This document shows positions 37,215 to 49,268 of a DNA stretch of 64,000 bases, in pieces. Location: assembly GCF_040412425.1 (NCBI RefSeq), contig NC_089766.1, forward strand, positions 13,763,508 through 13,827,507. Reading direction: 5' to 3'. The notes below the pieces were generated by a model. It was not told the DNA's origin and did not search any database. It worked only from the letters and a program-made list of their open reading frames with translations. Source of the stretch: Macrobrachium rosenbergii (lineage: Eukaryota; Arthropoda; Malacostraca; Decapoda; Palaemonidae). The position numbers and the translations under genes were made by a program. Numbering within the stretch: position 1 is the first letter of the stretch; every line of letters starts with the position of its first letter.

Positions 37215-37527
37215 GAATGGAATGGAATATAGAATTTAGGCCAATGGCCAAGCGCTGGGACCTACGAGGTCATTCAGCGCTGAAAGGGAAATTGACTGTA
37301 AGGAGGTCTGACAGGTGTAACAGGAGGAAAACTTCGTGGCTGCACTATGAAACAATTGTTTACAGAGGGTGGAAAATCAGATGGCAGAAAGAGAATATGA
37401 ACAGAGGTAGAGTAAACGAATGAAAGAAGTTGTAGCTAGCAGCCGAAGGGACGCTGCAAAAAACTTTAGTAATGCCTACAGTACACCATGTGAAGTGCAT
37501 GACGACACTACTTCCCTACGGGCGCCG
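37215..37527 (+). mobile_element. Interspersed family A, copy A5 (plus)
   Basis: GGAATATAGAATTTAGGCCA through TAATGCCTACAGTACACCAT and CCCTACGGG. With A4 it forms an inverted pair of about 310-bp arms separated by about 190 bp. Confidence 0.88.
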
Positions 37528-37786
37528 TTGACTGAAGGCCGAGTTTTTGCATACAAAATGGGCCCAATTCTTCGCTACCTCTGAATCTTTCATTTAGTTT
37601 CATCTCCTGCAATCTGCACTTACTGTATGTAGTGCTTTCAACACCAAGCCACATTGCCCACAATCCTCTTTTCAAAATTTCTTATCAATGACTTGAAACA
37701 TTTCTGTTTGGGTGTGTGTATGTATGCATGTAAAAAAAAATTGTGAAATTTTTCTTATTCCTTAACATCCTACCGTCTTCTAAATT

Positions 37787-37791
37787 ATTAC

Positions 37792-37827
<36 letters not shown>

Positions 37828-37843
37828 TCCTACCATCTTATAA

Positions 37844-37885
<42 letters not shown>

Positions 37886-37970
37886 AAGATATACCCCTAT
37901 GGAACAGGCCCACCAAAGGGGCCATTGACTTGAAATTCAAGCTTCCAAAGAATATTATGCTGTTCATTAG
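37787..37970 (-). mobile_element. LINE 3' end with (TAA)n tail, minus orientation
   Basis: Two ATT arrays separated by CATCCTACCATCTTATAAA precede CAGAAGATATACCCCTATGG, ACAGGCCCACCAAAGGGGCC and ATTGACTTGAAATTCAAGCT, the reverse complement of the LINE 3' UTR. An upstream CATCCTACCGTCTTCTAAAT shows that the array plus spacer was duplicated. Confidence 0.75.
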
Positions 37971-38201
37971 AAAGAAGTTACAGATGATAGTGGGAAATAC
38001 AGAAAGAACAGAAGCACATAAGTACAGGGTGAACTGGTGAGGCGAACCATCTACTTTTTTAGAAGTAGAGCCTTACTTTCCATCCCGTTTCCCAGCTTTC
38101 TCTTAACCTCTATTATAAATCTAGATAAAGCCATTCACCCACCAGCTCAAAGCGCCCTCCCGCGAAAACTCACATGAACACGCTCCCACATTAAAACGAA
38201 T

Positions 38202-38459
38202 ATGATAAAATCTAATACCCCCGAAAACTTAACATTTCACGATGCCGTCCTGAAACCCACCATAATGCGCGTTCACATGAGCGATGGAAACACAAGAAAA
38301 CGTTTTCCTTCACGGAACATCCGTTTTCGCATCAAGATCTGCGCTGACGTTAATGGAGGCCGCGTCAGCGGGAACGCAATGATCATCTCTCATACGGCTG
38401 GAGGGAGTGTGTACAGTTTCATTTCGAGTGAAGTAGTTGACGGTGTTTTAATACAATAA
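38202..38459 (+). other. Unassigned 85-codon ORF with internal palindrome
   Basis: ATG-initiated, 85 codons, TAA stop, balanced composition (contains RFRIKICADVNGGRVSGNAM). No domain recognised. The DNA holds a perfect 8-bp stem CGCTGACG/CGTCAGCG at 38342-38370. No splice or promoter evidence; it may be chance or a relic. Confidence 0.2.
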
Positions 38460-38522
38460 TTGTAGGAGACGACATGTTTTCATATGTATATATGTATACA
38501 CACACACACACACAAACACACC

Positions 38523-38553
<31 letters not shown>

Positions 38554-38678
38554 CTATTTAAAATATATATGAACTACTGGGTTTATATCCTAACCAGTTC
38601 CGTCTGATCTATATCTGCAAATGCTAGGCATGTACATATACATGTACATATATAGATAATGTATTAGTATGATTATAA

Positions 38679-38683
<5 letters not shown>

Positions 38684-38748
<65 letters not shown>

Positions 38749-38762
38749 CTGTATATATATAC
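38684..38762. repeat. (TA)n microsatellite with ACTGTA interruption
   Basis: About 58 bp of TA, then CATATACTGTATATATATAC. A CA/TA compound tract lies at about 38495-38552. Confidence 0.94.
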
Positions 38763-40373
38763 TGCGTTCGTATGATAATTACTTGCAAGTAATTACTGTT
38801 CAGAGAACAGTAAAGGCTAAACTCTTATGGAAAAACTATGTATACAGGTGACTACATGAAGTTGCTTATAAAATGATATAAAATTACACACCAAAGAACT
38901 GACTAAATGACCTTTACAACTGAGCACAATTAATACATGCAAAACACAAGCAAAAAGAATAAGAATAAAATCTGAATGACTGAGACTCATTCAAGAACAG
39001 GAAGCAGTTAACAGCTGCACTCAAATTCTCCGATAATTCTTTCTTTCGTAAAAATATGCGAGAGTTTAAAGTTGAAATCGCAAAGATTGTATTTTGTTTT
39101 ATCAAGTTTGTTCATGGATTGGGTAGTTATCAAATTATTTTCTAAAAAATCTATAAAACCTTTGCAAAATGAAGGCTGCATTAGCCGCTAACATTTAAGT
39201 AACGTTATATTTACAAAATTACTAGAAAGAAGAAAGATTAATTATGAGTCACTGAATATCAGTAAGGAAAGAACTACAATTTTATCATTTCCTAATTAGA
39301 CAGCAATGAATAAAGGGTAACGAAAGATCTAATCAAGCAATTAACAACAATGGTAATATCACTGATTACTTAATTATTACTAACTGCTGACCTTGACATT
39401 TTGGGAAAACGAACATTAAAGAAACATCATACAAATGCTACAGGAATTCTGATAATCCAACGCTCAAATTCTCTACTGCCATCTAATCTTTGGAAAACAA
39501 CCCACTTAAAGTGGATTTTGCAGGATAAAAGTTCTAATAATAATTAAACTAGTTTATACAAAAGAACACTGATAATAGTTAAACTAGTTGATTTATAAAA
39601 ATATTTTTAATAATTAAAATAGTGGGCAAGTAGAAAACTCCAGACCAAGAGTACAGGCAATTAACTCGAGGTATATGAGAAAAATATTCGAAGCTATTTA
39701 TAATTTGGTTTATCAACTGGTTATTGCTGAATGGGGTGTAAGACTTTCCCTGTGGTTGATTTTTTACTTTCGGAAAGAGCGTTACAATAACTTAGAGACA
39801 AGTGGCGCTTTGCAAAATTCGAGGGTACCCATTCTGAAGAGTCGAATTCGATCAGTAAAAAGTTAAAAGACAAACAGGATTAAGAATAAAATAACATGAA
39901 CAATGATAATCTGACCTCGCCACAAGTGCAGAGATATAATAACATACAATGAAGAACTAACTATCTACTCTCATTTATTTTTATAATTTTATCTTGATAC
40001 TCTGAACTCTAACTTAAACATTTTAATTACAGTTCATCAAATACAACAGTATACCTTGCATTCAGTTCACAAAAATGATCACCATTACTTTCTTTATAAC
40101 AACAACCATTAATCTTCAGCATAACCCACACTTTCGTAACGCGGCAGCAGCCATCTCCCTTCACTGCTTACGTAAGATTCGTCCGCCATGAACTCGTCAT
40201 TCGCCATTTGCATAAACAGAAGGATAATAGCGCACCTTTATCCGAAGAATGAGCCATCTAAAAGCGATCTCGGAATACAGGCGAACTGCCATGAGGTTGA
40301 TGGGTTCCTCGATCGCTTGGTGTTTGAGGTTGATGAATGGTTGTTTGGAAATTGCGAAGACCCCTCAGGTCTT
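38763..40373. other. AT-rich unique DNA, no gene seen
   Basis: Short open frames at about 39675-39866 and 40188-40385 have ordinary composition but no supporting signal. The hairpin GAAGACC/GGTCTTC lies at about 40356-40374. Confidence 0.5.
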
Positions 40374-40880
40374 CGAAAAGAGTAAAGGGTGCGTCTACAC
40401 AGCTCTGAAGCATGTTGTCAAAACGCCGGAGACTTATCTCAAACATATCCAGGACATGTTGAATACAAGTCAGCGACTTACTGGTGGTTCTAAAAATCCA
40501 TCGAAAAGAGTAAGGGAACGTCTTCACTGCTCTGTGACATGTCAACATGCCAGCAACCTGTCGCAAACATATCCCAAACATGCTGAATACTCACAAGTCA
40601 ACCACTTACTGGTAACTCTAACAATCATTCGAAAAGGTCAGGGAACGTGTACACTGCAACGAAACATGTTGTCAACATGACGGCAACTTATCACAAACAT
40701 ATCCCAAACATGTTGAATACAAGCCAACAACCTCATTGGCAGTTCTAACAAGCCTTTGAAAAGAGTAAGGGTACGTCCACATTGCACAAAAACAGCTTAC
40801 AGCACTCTGGCAACTTTTTGCTCACATCACAAACATGTTGAATACAAGTCAACGACTTCTTGGTAGTTCTAAACAGTGCT
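40374..40880 (+). repeat. 128-bp tandem repeat, four diverged units
   Basis: CGAAAAGAGTAAGGG starts units at 40374, 40502, 40630 and 40757. Units share ACACTGC, CATGTTGTCAACATG, CTTATCACAAACATATCCCA, AACATGTTGAATACAAG and TTACTGGTAGTTCTAAC. Divergence is 15-25% by eye, so it is an old array. Confidence 0.85.
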
Positions 40881-41339
40881 TCATACGATTATTCAGCATT
40901 TGCCGAATGTCCATTCTACACTTACAGTCGCTGACTTGTTTTCAACATGACTGTTGCAAATATTCGATAAGTTGCCGACGTCTGTTTATGACATATTATA
41001 CTGCAAACTGGACATATCCAAGGTATATAGCCAAGGAAAATGGTTAACTAAACAATCTTACGAAGATCACCTGGGATATGAAAATTCAGAAAAGTTTGAT
41101 GAGCGAATTGGAGAAATGTGAACATTAAACACAGACAGAAAACGAACAAATCTGAAGAGTTCAACAATCATTTTGGAAATATGAGGACATAGACCATCAA
41201 AGCCCAAAAAACTGGTAAAACACATTTTATCTACATACAAACATGCCCTTATTTGCTTTACAAAAAAATTGCTGACATACTTTCAGTAACGCAAAACAGT
41301 GATGAATGATGGGGCAGGAATAATATCTGATTCCTAAAA

Positions 41340-41380
41340 ATTATTATTATTATTATTTTTATTATTATTATTATTATTCA
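41340..41380. repeat. (ATT)n microsatellite
   Basis: About 40 bp of ATT with one TTTTT interruption, followed by CAGAATACACATATTCAAAT, which may be a very diverged LINE 3'-UTR flank. Confidence 0.9.
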
Positions 41381-41822
41381 GAATACACATATTCAAATGT
41401 CTGTATGTGACAAGACAAAAAAAAGCAGTATGAGAAAAGCATAATAAAATACACATAAAAAGAGCCAATAAAAATGAACAAATCACCAAACAAACAAACA
41501 AACAAAAATAAAAACAGCACAAACAAAAAACAAAATCAAGCAACAAACACGAGTAAAAATAAAGAAGAACAGGACCAGAGTCTTGAGAGAAATCGAACCA
41601 CTGAACACCACACACCACGTCTTTTGGGAATCTATCTATCTTTCTTCTCGAGCGCATCGTTCGCGTATATATATAATCTTCCATCTGGAACCACTTTCAT
41701 CTAAGGCAGCATCAGCATCAGAAACGGCTGCCTCGTTCCGCTGATCTCACGCGATCTCTCGTCAGATCAGTCATGACCTTCTGATGCATTTAGCATCTGC
41801 ATGAAGGTATAGGAAGGCGCGT

Positions 41823-41848
41823 GGGTGGGGTGTGGGGGCGTGGGGGTA
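41823..41848 (+). other. Putative G-quadruplex motif
   Basis: Runs of 3, 4, 5 and 5 G are separated by loops T, TGT and CGT, a canonical G4 pattern with short loops. Confidence 0.75.
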
Positions 41849-42214
41849 GGTGTCTGAGGGTTAAGTGAAATTTGACATATAAAACCGATCGGAATGCGAG
41901 TAGGTCTGAATCTGACTAAGAGTTATGGAACGCCTCGCAACAAGTGTCCGGCGGTCGAGATGGTCTGACGTTTGAGGGGAAATGGTTGGGAGTCTGAAAA
42001 GACGCAAAACTAAACGGGTGTTTGAAAGAGTGAAGTTTGGAGATAAAAAAAAAAAAAATTATCGAGAAGATATCCACTGGAAATCAAAACACCGTCAGAC
42101 ATCTTTCATTCCAGACATTTATTAATGGTGGAAGCATAAAAAAGAAAATGATTTCAGTATGATTTCAACAACAGTAATGTATCTTTTACACACAGTTGTG
42201 TTTATTTGTCTGCA

Positions 42215-42450
<236 letters not shown>

Positions 42451-42603
42451 TATATATAACTGCATTAAATATTTCCGAGTCGAAACGATACCTCCGAAAG
42501 GACTCTAATTTATCCCCATGGTCGCGCTGATGATCCTTCAGCTAAGAGCCCATTCCTTTGATGGATGGCTCGGATTAGCTTCCAAGGGTCCATCCTATCC
42601 ATC

Positions 42604-42672
42604 CTGCCCCTCCCCCTTCTTCTAGGACCCCCTCCCCACCTCCCTTACCTCCTCCTCCTCCCCTCCCCCCAC
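42604..42672 (-). other. C-rich tract, G4-capable on the minus strand
   Basis: Polypyrimidine stretch with repeated CCCC and CCTCC runs. The complementary strand carries many G-runs of 3-6. Confidence 0.6.
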
Positions 42673-43060
42673 AAAAGACCGTCATTCTTTAACACTGGGA
42701 GACTTTAGGAGGGCCCTGTAAAAATGCATCTGGACGGAGGCTATAAATAAAACCGTATGAGATTAATTTTGGGAGGAGGAATACTTCACCGAGATTGGAA
42801 AATCAGAAGAAGAAAAAATGGATGATGCTTAATTTTTTTAAGTGATAAAAAAGGCAGATTGCTTTTTTTTTTTTTAATCAGAATCTCAAGAGGTTTCGTT
42901 ATAAGATTCATAAAAGATTAATTTCAGAGCCTCATGACGAAGAGAAAAAAGAACAATATTCAATTTAATATTTAATCACAGCACGGAAAAAAATATGATC
43001 AGTGGGAGGCACAGGCTTATGAAATGGAATGTGGCTTTCCCTTTTCGGTAATGTATATCG

Positions 43061-43127
43061 ACAGGAGGAGGAGGAGGAGGAGGAGGAGGAGGAGGAGGAG
43101 GAGGAGGAGGAGGAGGAGGAGGAGGAG

Positions 43128-43163
<36 letters not shown>

Positions 43164-43176
43164 GGGAGGAGGAGGA
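43061..43176 (+). repeat. (GGA)n-(CGA)n compound trinucleotide array
   Basis: About 22 GGA units switch abruptly to about 11 CGA units, then return to GGA. Long poly-E/D, poly-R/T and poly-S frames are repeat artefacts. Confidence 0.95.
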
Positions 43177-43394
43177 GGTATGAGGATGAGAAGGAACCTA
43201 ATATATCCCAAAAGTAGGACAAAAATCTTTGGAAACCGACAAAGTTTCCGTCAATATAGGGTAACCATACGAGTATAAAAAAAACTTTTACCCTTTTCAG
43301 GAAAGTTCAACAGGCAATCCGGCTTTCCAATAAGATCCTGGGATGAAGAAATGAAAGGATGATATTCGGAGAAAGAACTATTTCCGCCCCCGCC

Positions 43395-43515
43395 CCCCTC
43401 TCTCTCTCTCTCTCACTATATATATATATATATACACACGTATAATGTATATATAAACATATATTTATATATATAAATATATATATTTATATATGTAAAT
43501 ATATATATTCATAAA

Positions 43516-43574
<59 letters not shown>

Positions 43575-43685
43575 TTATATATATATATAAATATATATTT
43601 ATATATACATATAAATATATATATATATATATGTATATGTATGCATATATACAGTATATACATATACACATATACATACATACAG

Positions 43686-43782
<97 letters not shown>
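43395..43782. repeat. (CT)n/(TA)n/(CA)n compound region
   Basis: A short CT run, several TA arrays broken by AAATA and TTTATA, CATACA repeats with ACAGTA, then about 30 bp of CA and about 60 bp of TA. Confidence 0.95.
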
Positions 43783-43965
43783 CTTATTCAAACATTTGTA
43801 TAATACTATTATTAAAAACAATAATGCTTCAGCATTAATCGTACAATTAAGAAAACCAAAGAAAACTTTATCAACTGTAACAATGATCTAGTTTCGATAA
43901 AATAAATAGATGGACAGGCAGATAAATAGCAAAACAGAGACAGAAGGCAGTTTATCAGCCCTACA

Positions 43966-43982
43966 CACAAACACACACACAC

Positions 43983-44051
<69 letters not shown>
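43966..44051 (+). repeat. (CA)n-(GA)n compound microsatellite
   Basis: A short CA run then about 64 bp of GA. Confidence 0.95.
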
Positions 44052-44053
<2 letters not shown>

Positions 44054-44352
44054 TGAAAAGGGCGTGAGTGAATTGTAGTGTAATCCCTCCCCAGAGAAGA
44101 TCGTGACGTCGATACAAATTACATAGACACCCGATTAGCAGGATCCCTTGCTCCTCAGACATGACCCCCGCGAGTGGTTTGGGCTGCACTTGACGACGAA
44201 GGAAAAGCTTTGATGGACAGAGGGAATTTCATTTTAATTTACATTTTATTTTCTTGGCAGTCATTTCAGATTGCAATGTGCTACGATGTTCACTAAGGCT
44301 TAATACGTCAAACAATATCTAAATCATAACGTACATATATACATATACACAC

Positions 44353-44356
44353 ACAC

Positions 44357-44415
<59 letters not shown>

Positions 44416-44439
44416 CATATATATATGTATATATATGTA

Positions 44440-44503
<64 letters not shown>

Positions 44504-44512
44504 ATATATTAT
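44353..44512. repeat. (TA)n arrays
   Basis: TA blocks broken by GTATATATATAC-type interruptions. Confidence 0.95.
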
Positions 44513-44574
44513 GGCTTAGGGCTTTTGGGGTTGCTGCAAATGTGACAGGAGCGTATTACATTCTGCTATCATTG

Positions 44575-44680
<106 letters not shown>

Positions 44681-44816
44681 CCAACAGACATAGATTCGAA
44701 TCCTGGACAAAGGCAGATGCGGTTATCATAGATAATTCCTTTTGGAAGTGAATTTGATATTAAGGCGTATCTGTGGTTTATATATACAGTACCTACATAC
44801 ATACACACACACATAA

Positions 44817-44821
44817 ATATA

Positions 44822-44912
<91 letters not shown>
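44817..44912. repeat. (TA)n array
   Basis: About 90 bp of TA after ACACACACACATAAATATATGC. Confidence 0.95.
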
Positions 44913-44916
<4 letters not shown>

Positions 44917-45046
44917 CATATCAAAGAGAACAAAAATAAGTGTATTTACCGTTCATCGTGAAAGCTATTAAAGGTATAAGACCCCTTCTGTCCGTGTCAG
45001 CTCAATGACTAATAGATCGATATTTTATTAGAGTGAGCATGGAAGG

Positions 45047-45094
<48 letters not shown>
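45047..45094 (+). repeat. (GA)n microsatellite
   Basis: About 45 bp of GA. Confidence 0.94.
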
Positions 45095-45096
<2 letters not shown>

Positions 45097-45183
45097 TCAT
45101 GGACGAGGGTTGTATCTAGTAAAGGTATTTAGGTTATAGCAATGCCTATACAGGGTTCACATAACTAGTGAACCCTTTATTGA

Positions 45184-45500
45184 GAATAGAATAAATATAG
45201 AATTTAGGCCAGAGGCCAAGCGCTGGGACCTATAACGTCATTCACCGTTGAAAGAGAAACTGACAGCAAAAAGATTTGAAAGGTGTAACAGGAGGAAAAC
45301 CTCGCAGTCGTACTGTGATTCAATTGTTAGGAAAGGGTGGAAAGTAAGATGGAAGGAAGAGAATGTGAACGGAGGTACAGTAAAAGGAATGAAAGGGGTT
45401 GCAGCTAGCGGCCGAAGGGACGCTGCAAAGAGCCTTAAGTAATGTCTACAGTGCACCGCATGAAGTACACTGACGGAACTACCCCCTTACGGGATGTGAA
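45184..45500 (+). mobile_element. Interspersed family A, copy A6 (full length)
   Basis: AAATATAGAATTTAGGCCAG to AATGTCTACAGTGCACCGCA, then AAGTACACTGACGG and CCCCTTACGGG. All family blocks are present. Confidence 0.9.
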
Positions 45501-45805
45501 CCCTTTATTTTCGGTTTGTAACAATACTTCGCTATGGGCAGATGCATCTCTACAAACACACATTCTTTGGACTATGTTTGGCTCATATGTGCAAAGCCTT
45601 TCTGGTAAGGAAAAACCACCACCAGGACTGCCTTCGTCAGGAGGATAAATGGATGACTTTGGTCTCTGTCAGGAAGGAAAATTCCTACTACTTTTTCTTT
45701 AAGAAGAAATAGCTATATAATTAATTTCTTCTAAGAGGAATGTTTTCGATGGTCTGTTTTGGAAATAATTTTTCCATGGTCCTTCGTGACTATTTCCATG
45801 TCCCC

Positions 45806-46505
45806 TTCTTTAAGAATATTTTCCATGAGCTGGTCCTGAAGAATATTTTCCATGACCTGGTCCTGGAGAATATTTTCCATGACCTGGTCCTGGAGAATAT
45901 TTTCCATGACCTGGTCCTGAAGAATATTTTCCATAACCTGGTCCTGAAGAATATTTTCCATAACCTGGTCCTGAAGAATATTTTCCATGACCTGGTCCTG
46001 AAGAATATTTTCCATAACCTGGTCCTGAAAAATATTTTCCATGACCTGGTCCTGAAGAATATCTTCCATGACCTGGTCCTGAAGAATATTTTCCATGACC
46101 TGGTTCTGAAGAATATTTTCCATGACCTGGTCCTGAAGAATATTTTCCATAACCTGGCTCTGAAGAATATTTTCCATGACCTGGTCCTGAAGAATATCTT
46201 CCATGACCTAGTCCTGAAGAATATTTTCCATGACCTGGTCCTGAAGAATATTTTCCATGACCTGGTCCTGAAGAATATTTTCCATGACCTGGTCCTGAAG
46301 AATATCTTCCATGACCTGTTCCTGAAGAATATTTTCCATGACTTGAAAAACATCTTCCAAGGCCTGTTCTTGAAGAATATTCTCCATGGTATCTTCTTGA
46401 AAAACTTTTCCATGTCCCGAATGACATTTCTCATGACCTGTTCTAGTAAAATATTTCAAATAATCAGTTCCTGAAAAATATCTTCCAGTGTCTATTCTTG
46501 AAGAA
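45806..46505 (+). repeat. 27-bp minisatellite, about 25 units, open in several frames
   Basis: GAAGAATATTTTCCATGACC plus TGGTCCT repeats every 27 bp. Because 27 is divisible by 3 and the unit lacks stops, it reads as 9-residue repeats (KNIFHDLVL on plus; YSSGPGHGK, MENILQDQV and RTRSWKIFF on minus) giving frames of 150-244 codons. Units are very similar in the middle and decay at the right edge. Openness on both strands shows this is composition and not coding selection. Confidence 0.95.
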
Positions 46506-46509
46506 TATT

Positions 46510-47067
46510 ATCCCATTACAGGTCTCAGCCAATAAGAGACTCATATTTGATCCAAAGTAAGAAGAATTATTCCTGTGGTCTTTCATTTATGATAGAATAT
46601 TCCTCTCGACCTATGATGAACTAGAAGGAATATCCCTATTAATCAAAAAACATATGTTCAAGACCGCCTTAAACTTGCTAAGCAAGCCGCCGAGGAACAG
46701 AATGACCGTGAGAGAAAACCAAATAGGGAGAGAAAAGTTAGATAATAACCATAAAAGAAAAAGAACCGAATAAGAACAGGCACCAATCGCCTCCAAAATA
46801 CACCAAGCAATGTCGTCTTCACGAGCTGACGTATAAAGTCATAACGCTTACGAACATCAACGCATAAACACCTACGGCAAAATAAAAGAAAAAAAAGGAA
46901 AATCGATCCTTATCGAAATCCGATACGGCCGTTCCTGAAGTCATACTTAAACGATCTTAGATAAGAGCGCCCTTCCTCCTCCGAAATTTTCTTCCCTTTG
47001 ACTTAATGACAGTAATGAAAAGTAATGACAATAATTTTGCCTAAAATGACGATATTACTCCTTCCTT
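46510..47067. other. Unique DNA, no gene seen
   Basis: No repeat family or splice-bounded frame found. Confidence 0.5.
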
Positions 47068-47096
47068 GGGTGGGGAAGGAGGGAGGGGAAGGGGGG
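47068..47096 (+). other. Putative G-quadruplex motif
   Basis: GGGTGGGG, AAGGA, GGGAGGGG, AA, GGGGGG: at least four G-runs with very short loops. Confidence 0.75.
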
Positions 47097-47429
47097 TTCT
47101 CATATTACGCCCCATGTCTTTATTGGGAAGTGAAAATCATATGTTTCAGTCTACGGTTACGCTTAAACTCATTCAGAATATATATTGGGTCATTATTCGG
47201 GCACGTGTGGAAATTTGCGCTAAATATTCAGAGACCAACATAAACAGAATGTCAGTTTTTTAAAAATTATATTTTAAACAGCCACAACTCATAAGAGTTC
47301 TGGCAAAAATGAGAAGAAAATCACCAGAGAATACTTTCTGATAATTTTATGCTCACATTTCTATGGGCATTTACTGGAAGACTAAATGAGCATATTTTAA
47401 GCAAGAATTATATTTTCTCATCCTTTTCC

Positions 47430-47492
47430 ACAGTAGTAGTAGTAGTAGTAGTAGTAGTAATAATAATAATAATAATAATAAAATAATAATGG
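47430..47492. repeat. (AGT)n-(AAT)n compound microsatellite
   Basis: About nine GTA units pass into AAT units. Confidence 0.93.
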
Positions 47493-47696
47493 ACCTTGTT
47501 TGTCCGGCCCGGGTGGGAACGGGGTAGGTAGGGGATCGGCAGGGCAAGGGAGACATGACACATCCACCCTCCTCATGCAAACCTGTTTGTCCGCCCCGGA
47601 TGGGGGCGGGGTGAGAAGAGGATCGGGGGGATAGGGAAGACATGACGAGCAGCGTTAGGTTCCAGAGCAGCGTCGCACGCGTGATCAAGCTCGTAA
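47493..47696. repeat. GC-rich duplicated segment between two AAT arrays
   Basis: TTGTTTGTCCGGCCCGGGTG, then GGGGATCGGCAGGGCAAGGG and AGACATGAC, is followed about 80 bp later by TGTTTGTCCGCCCCGGATGG and GGATCGGGGGGATAGGG plus AGACATGAC. The two imperfect copies are much richer in GC than their surroundings. Confidence 0.75.
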
Positions 47697-47697
47697 C

Positions 47698-47781
<84 letters not shown>
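47697..47781. repeat. (AAT)n microsatellite
   Basis: About 28 perfect AAT units. Confidence 0.96.
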
Positions 47782-47783
<2 letters not shown>

Positions 47784-48135
47784 TTCAAAGGAATTCATTC
47801 TGTGGTTTTTGCAATACAAGTACTTGATATTTCTTTTGGTTCTTGGCGTTTTCATTCCCCAATCGCGTTTCTGTTGTGAATCCACTTTCGAAGTTTTGTC
47901 TTTCAAATGATCGAAGTTATTCGATACCAAAGTCCGAATAAAACTAAAAATAAAAAGAATAAGAATGGTACTAATAATAATAATAACGCGTTATAATACT
48001 GACAATACCAAAGCTACAATACAACCCAGTAATAACAATGATGATGATGATAATTCAATTGATATATTAAAAAGACAGAGCCAAAATTCCTCCGAGCTAA
48101 CAATGGACTTCAAGAGCGATTAGGTATAAGGTTTC

Positions 48136-48175
48136 AAAAAGAAGAAGAAGAAGAAGAAGAAGAAGAAGAAGAAGA

Positions 48176-48233
<58 letters not shown>

Positions 48234-48458
48234 GAGAGAGAAGAAGGAGGAGGAAGGAGGAGGAGGAGGAGGAGGAGGAGGAGGAGAAGAAGAAGAAGAA
48301 GAAGAAGAAGAAGAAGAAGAGAGAGAGAGAGGAGGAAGGAGGAGGAAGAAGGAAGGAGGAGGGAGGAGGAGAAGAAGAAGAAGAAGAAGAAGAAGAAGAA
48401 GAAGAAGAAGAAGAGAGAGAAGAGAAGAAGAAGAAGAAGAAGAAGAAGAAGAAGAAGA

Positions 48459-48511
<53 letters not shown>
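48136..48511 (+). repeat. 376-nt uninterrupted polypurine tract
   Basis: No pyrimidine occurs on the plus strand over the entire interval. It is a mosaic of (GAA)n, (GA)n and (GGA)n blocks. Mirror-symmetric GAA and GA blocks can form intramolecular triplex DNA in principle. Long poly-E/R or poly-S/L frames are artefacts. Confidence 0.95.
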
Positions 48512-48512
<1 letters not shown>

Positions 48513-48539
48513 AGGACCACCAAGATAAGGGTTTCAATT

Positions 48540-48845
48540 TCCAAGTGTGCGCTAACAAGCCCCGTTAAGGGGGCGACACCCTGGAGACAGAAGGCGATGC
48601 CACGGGGTCAATATGGCTCGCATCGCGGGGCATAAGAAGCCTTAAACTATGCCAATAGACGCGGACCAAGAACGGAGGCGGAGGCGGAGGAGGGGGAGGA
48701 GGAGAAGTAACGCAAGCGTGACGTAAGTTAGCACTCGTTATCGATACGTCGATACTTATTTTGCTGGTGGTTTTGGAAGACGCTTCTCGGGACGGGCCGA
48801 GACGATTCGTCTGTGTAATTTGCCGTCTTGTGGTGGGTTTCGAGG
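48540..48845 (+). other. GC/CpG-richer segment, possible regulatory or first-exon area
   Basis: Contains CG-rich patches (GGCTCGCATCGCGGGGC), a GGCGGAGGCGGAGG run, a CRE-like GTGACGTAAG followed by a donor-like GTAAGT near 48720, and ATCGATACGTCGATAC. No ORF with credible boundaries. Confidence 0.2.
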
Positions 48846-48882
48846 GTTTGTTTTGGTGCCTAAATTATCTGATTATGGTATT

Positions 48883-49268
<386 letters not shown>

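Noticed and set aside
40374..40880. CRISPR-like array
   Set aside because: Repeat units are contiguous and diverged with no unique spacers of constant length; it is an ordinary tandem repeat in eukaryotic DNA.
44690..44712. B-box-like GATTCGAATCC after a TA array
   Set aside because: No A box at the correct distance; the upstream sequence is pure TA.
45740..46474. 244-codon KNIFHDLVL repeat protein
   Set aside because: The 27-bp unit is open in several frames on both strands, so openness carries no information.
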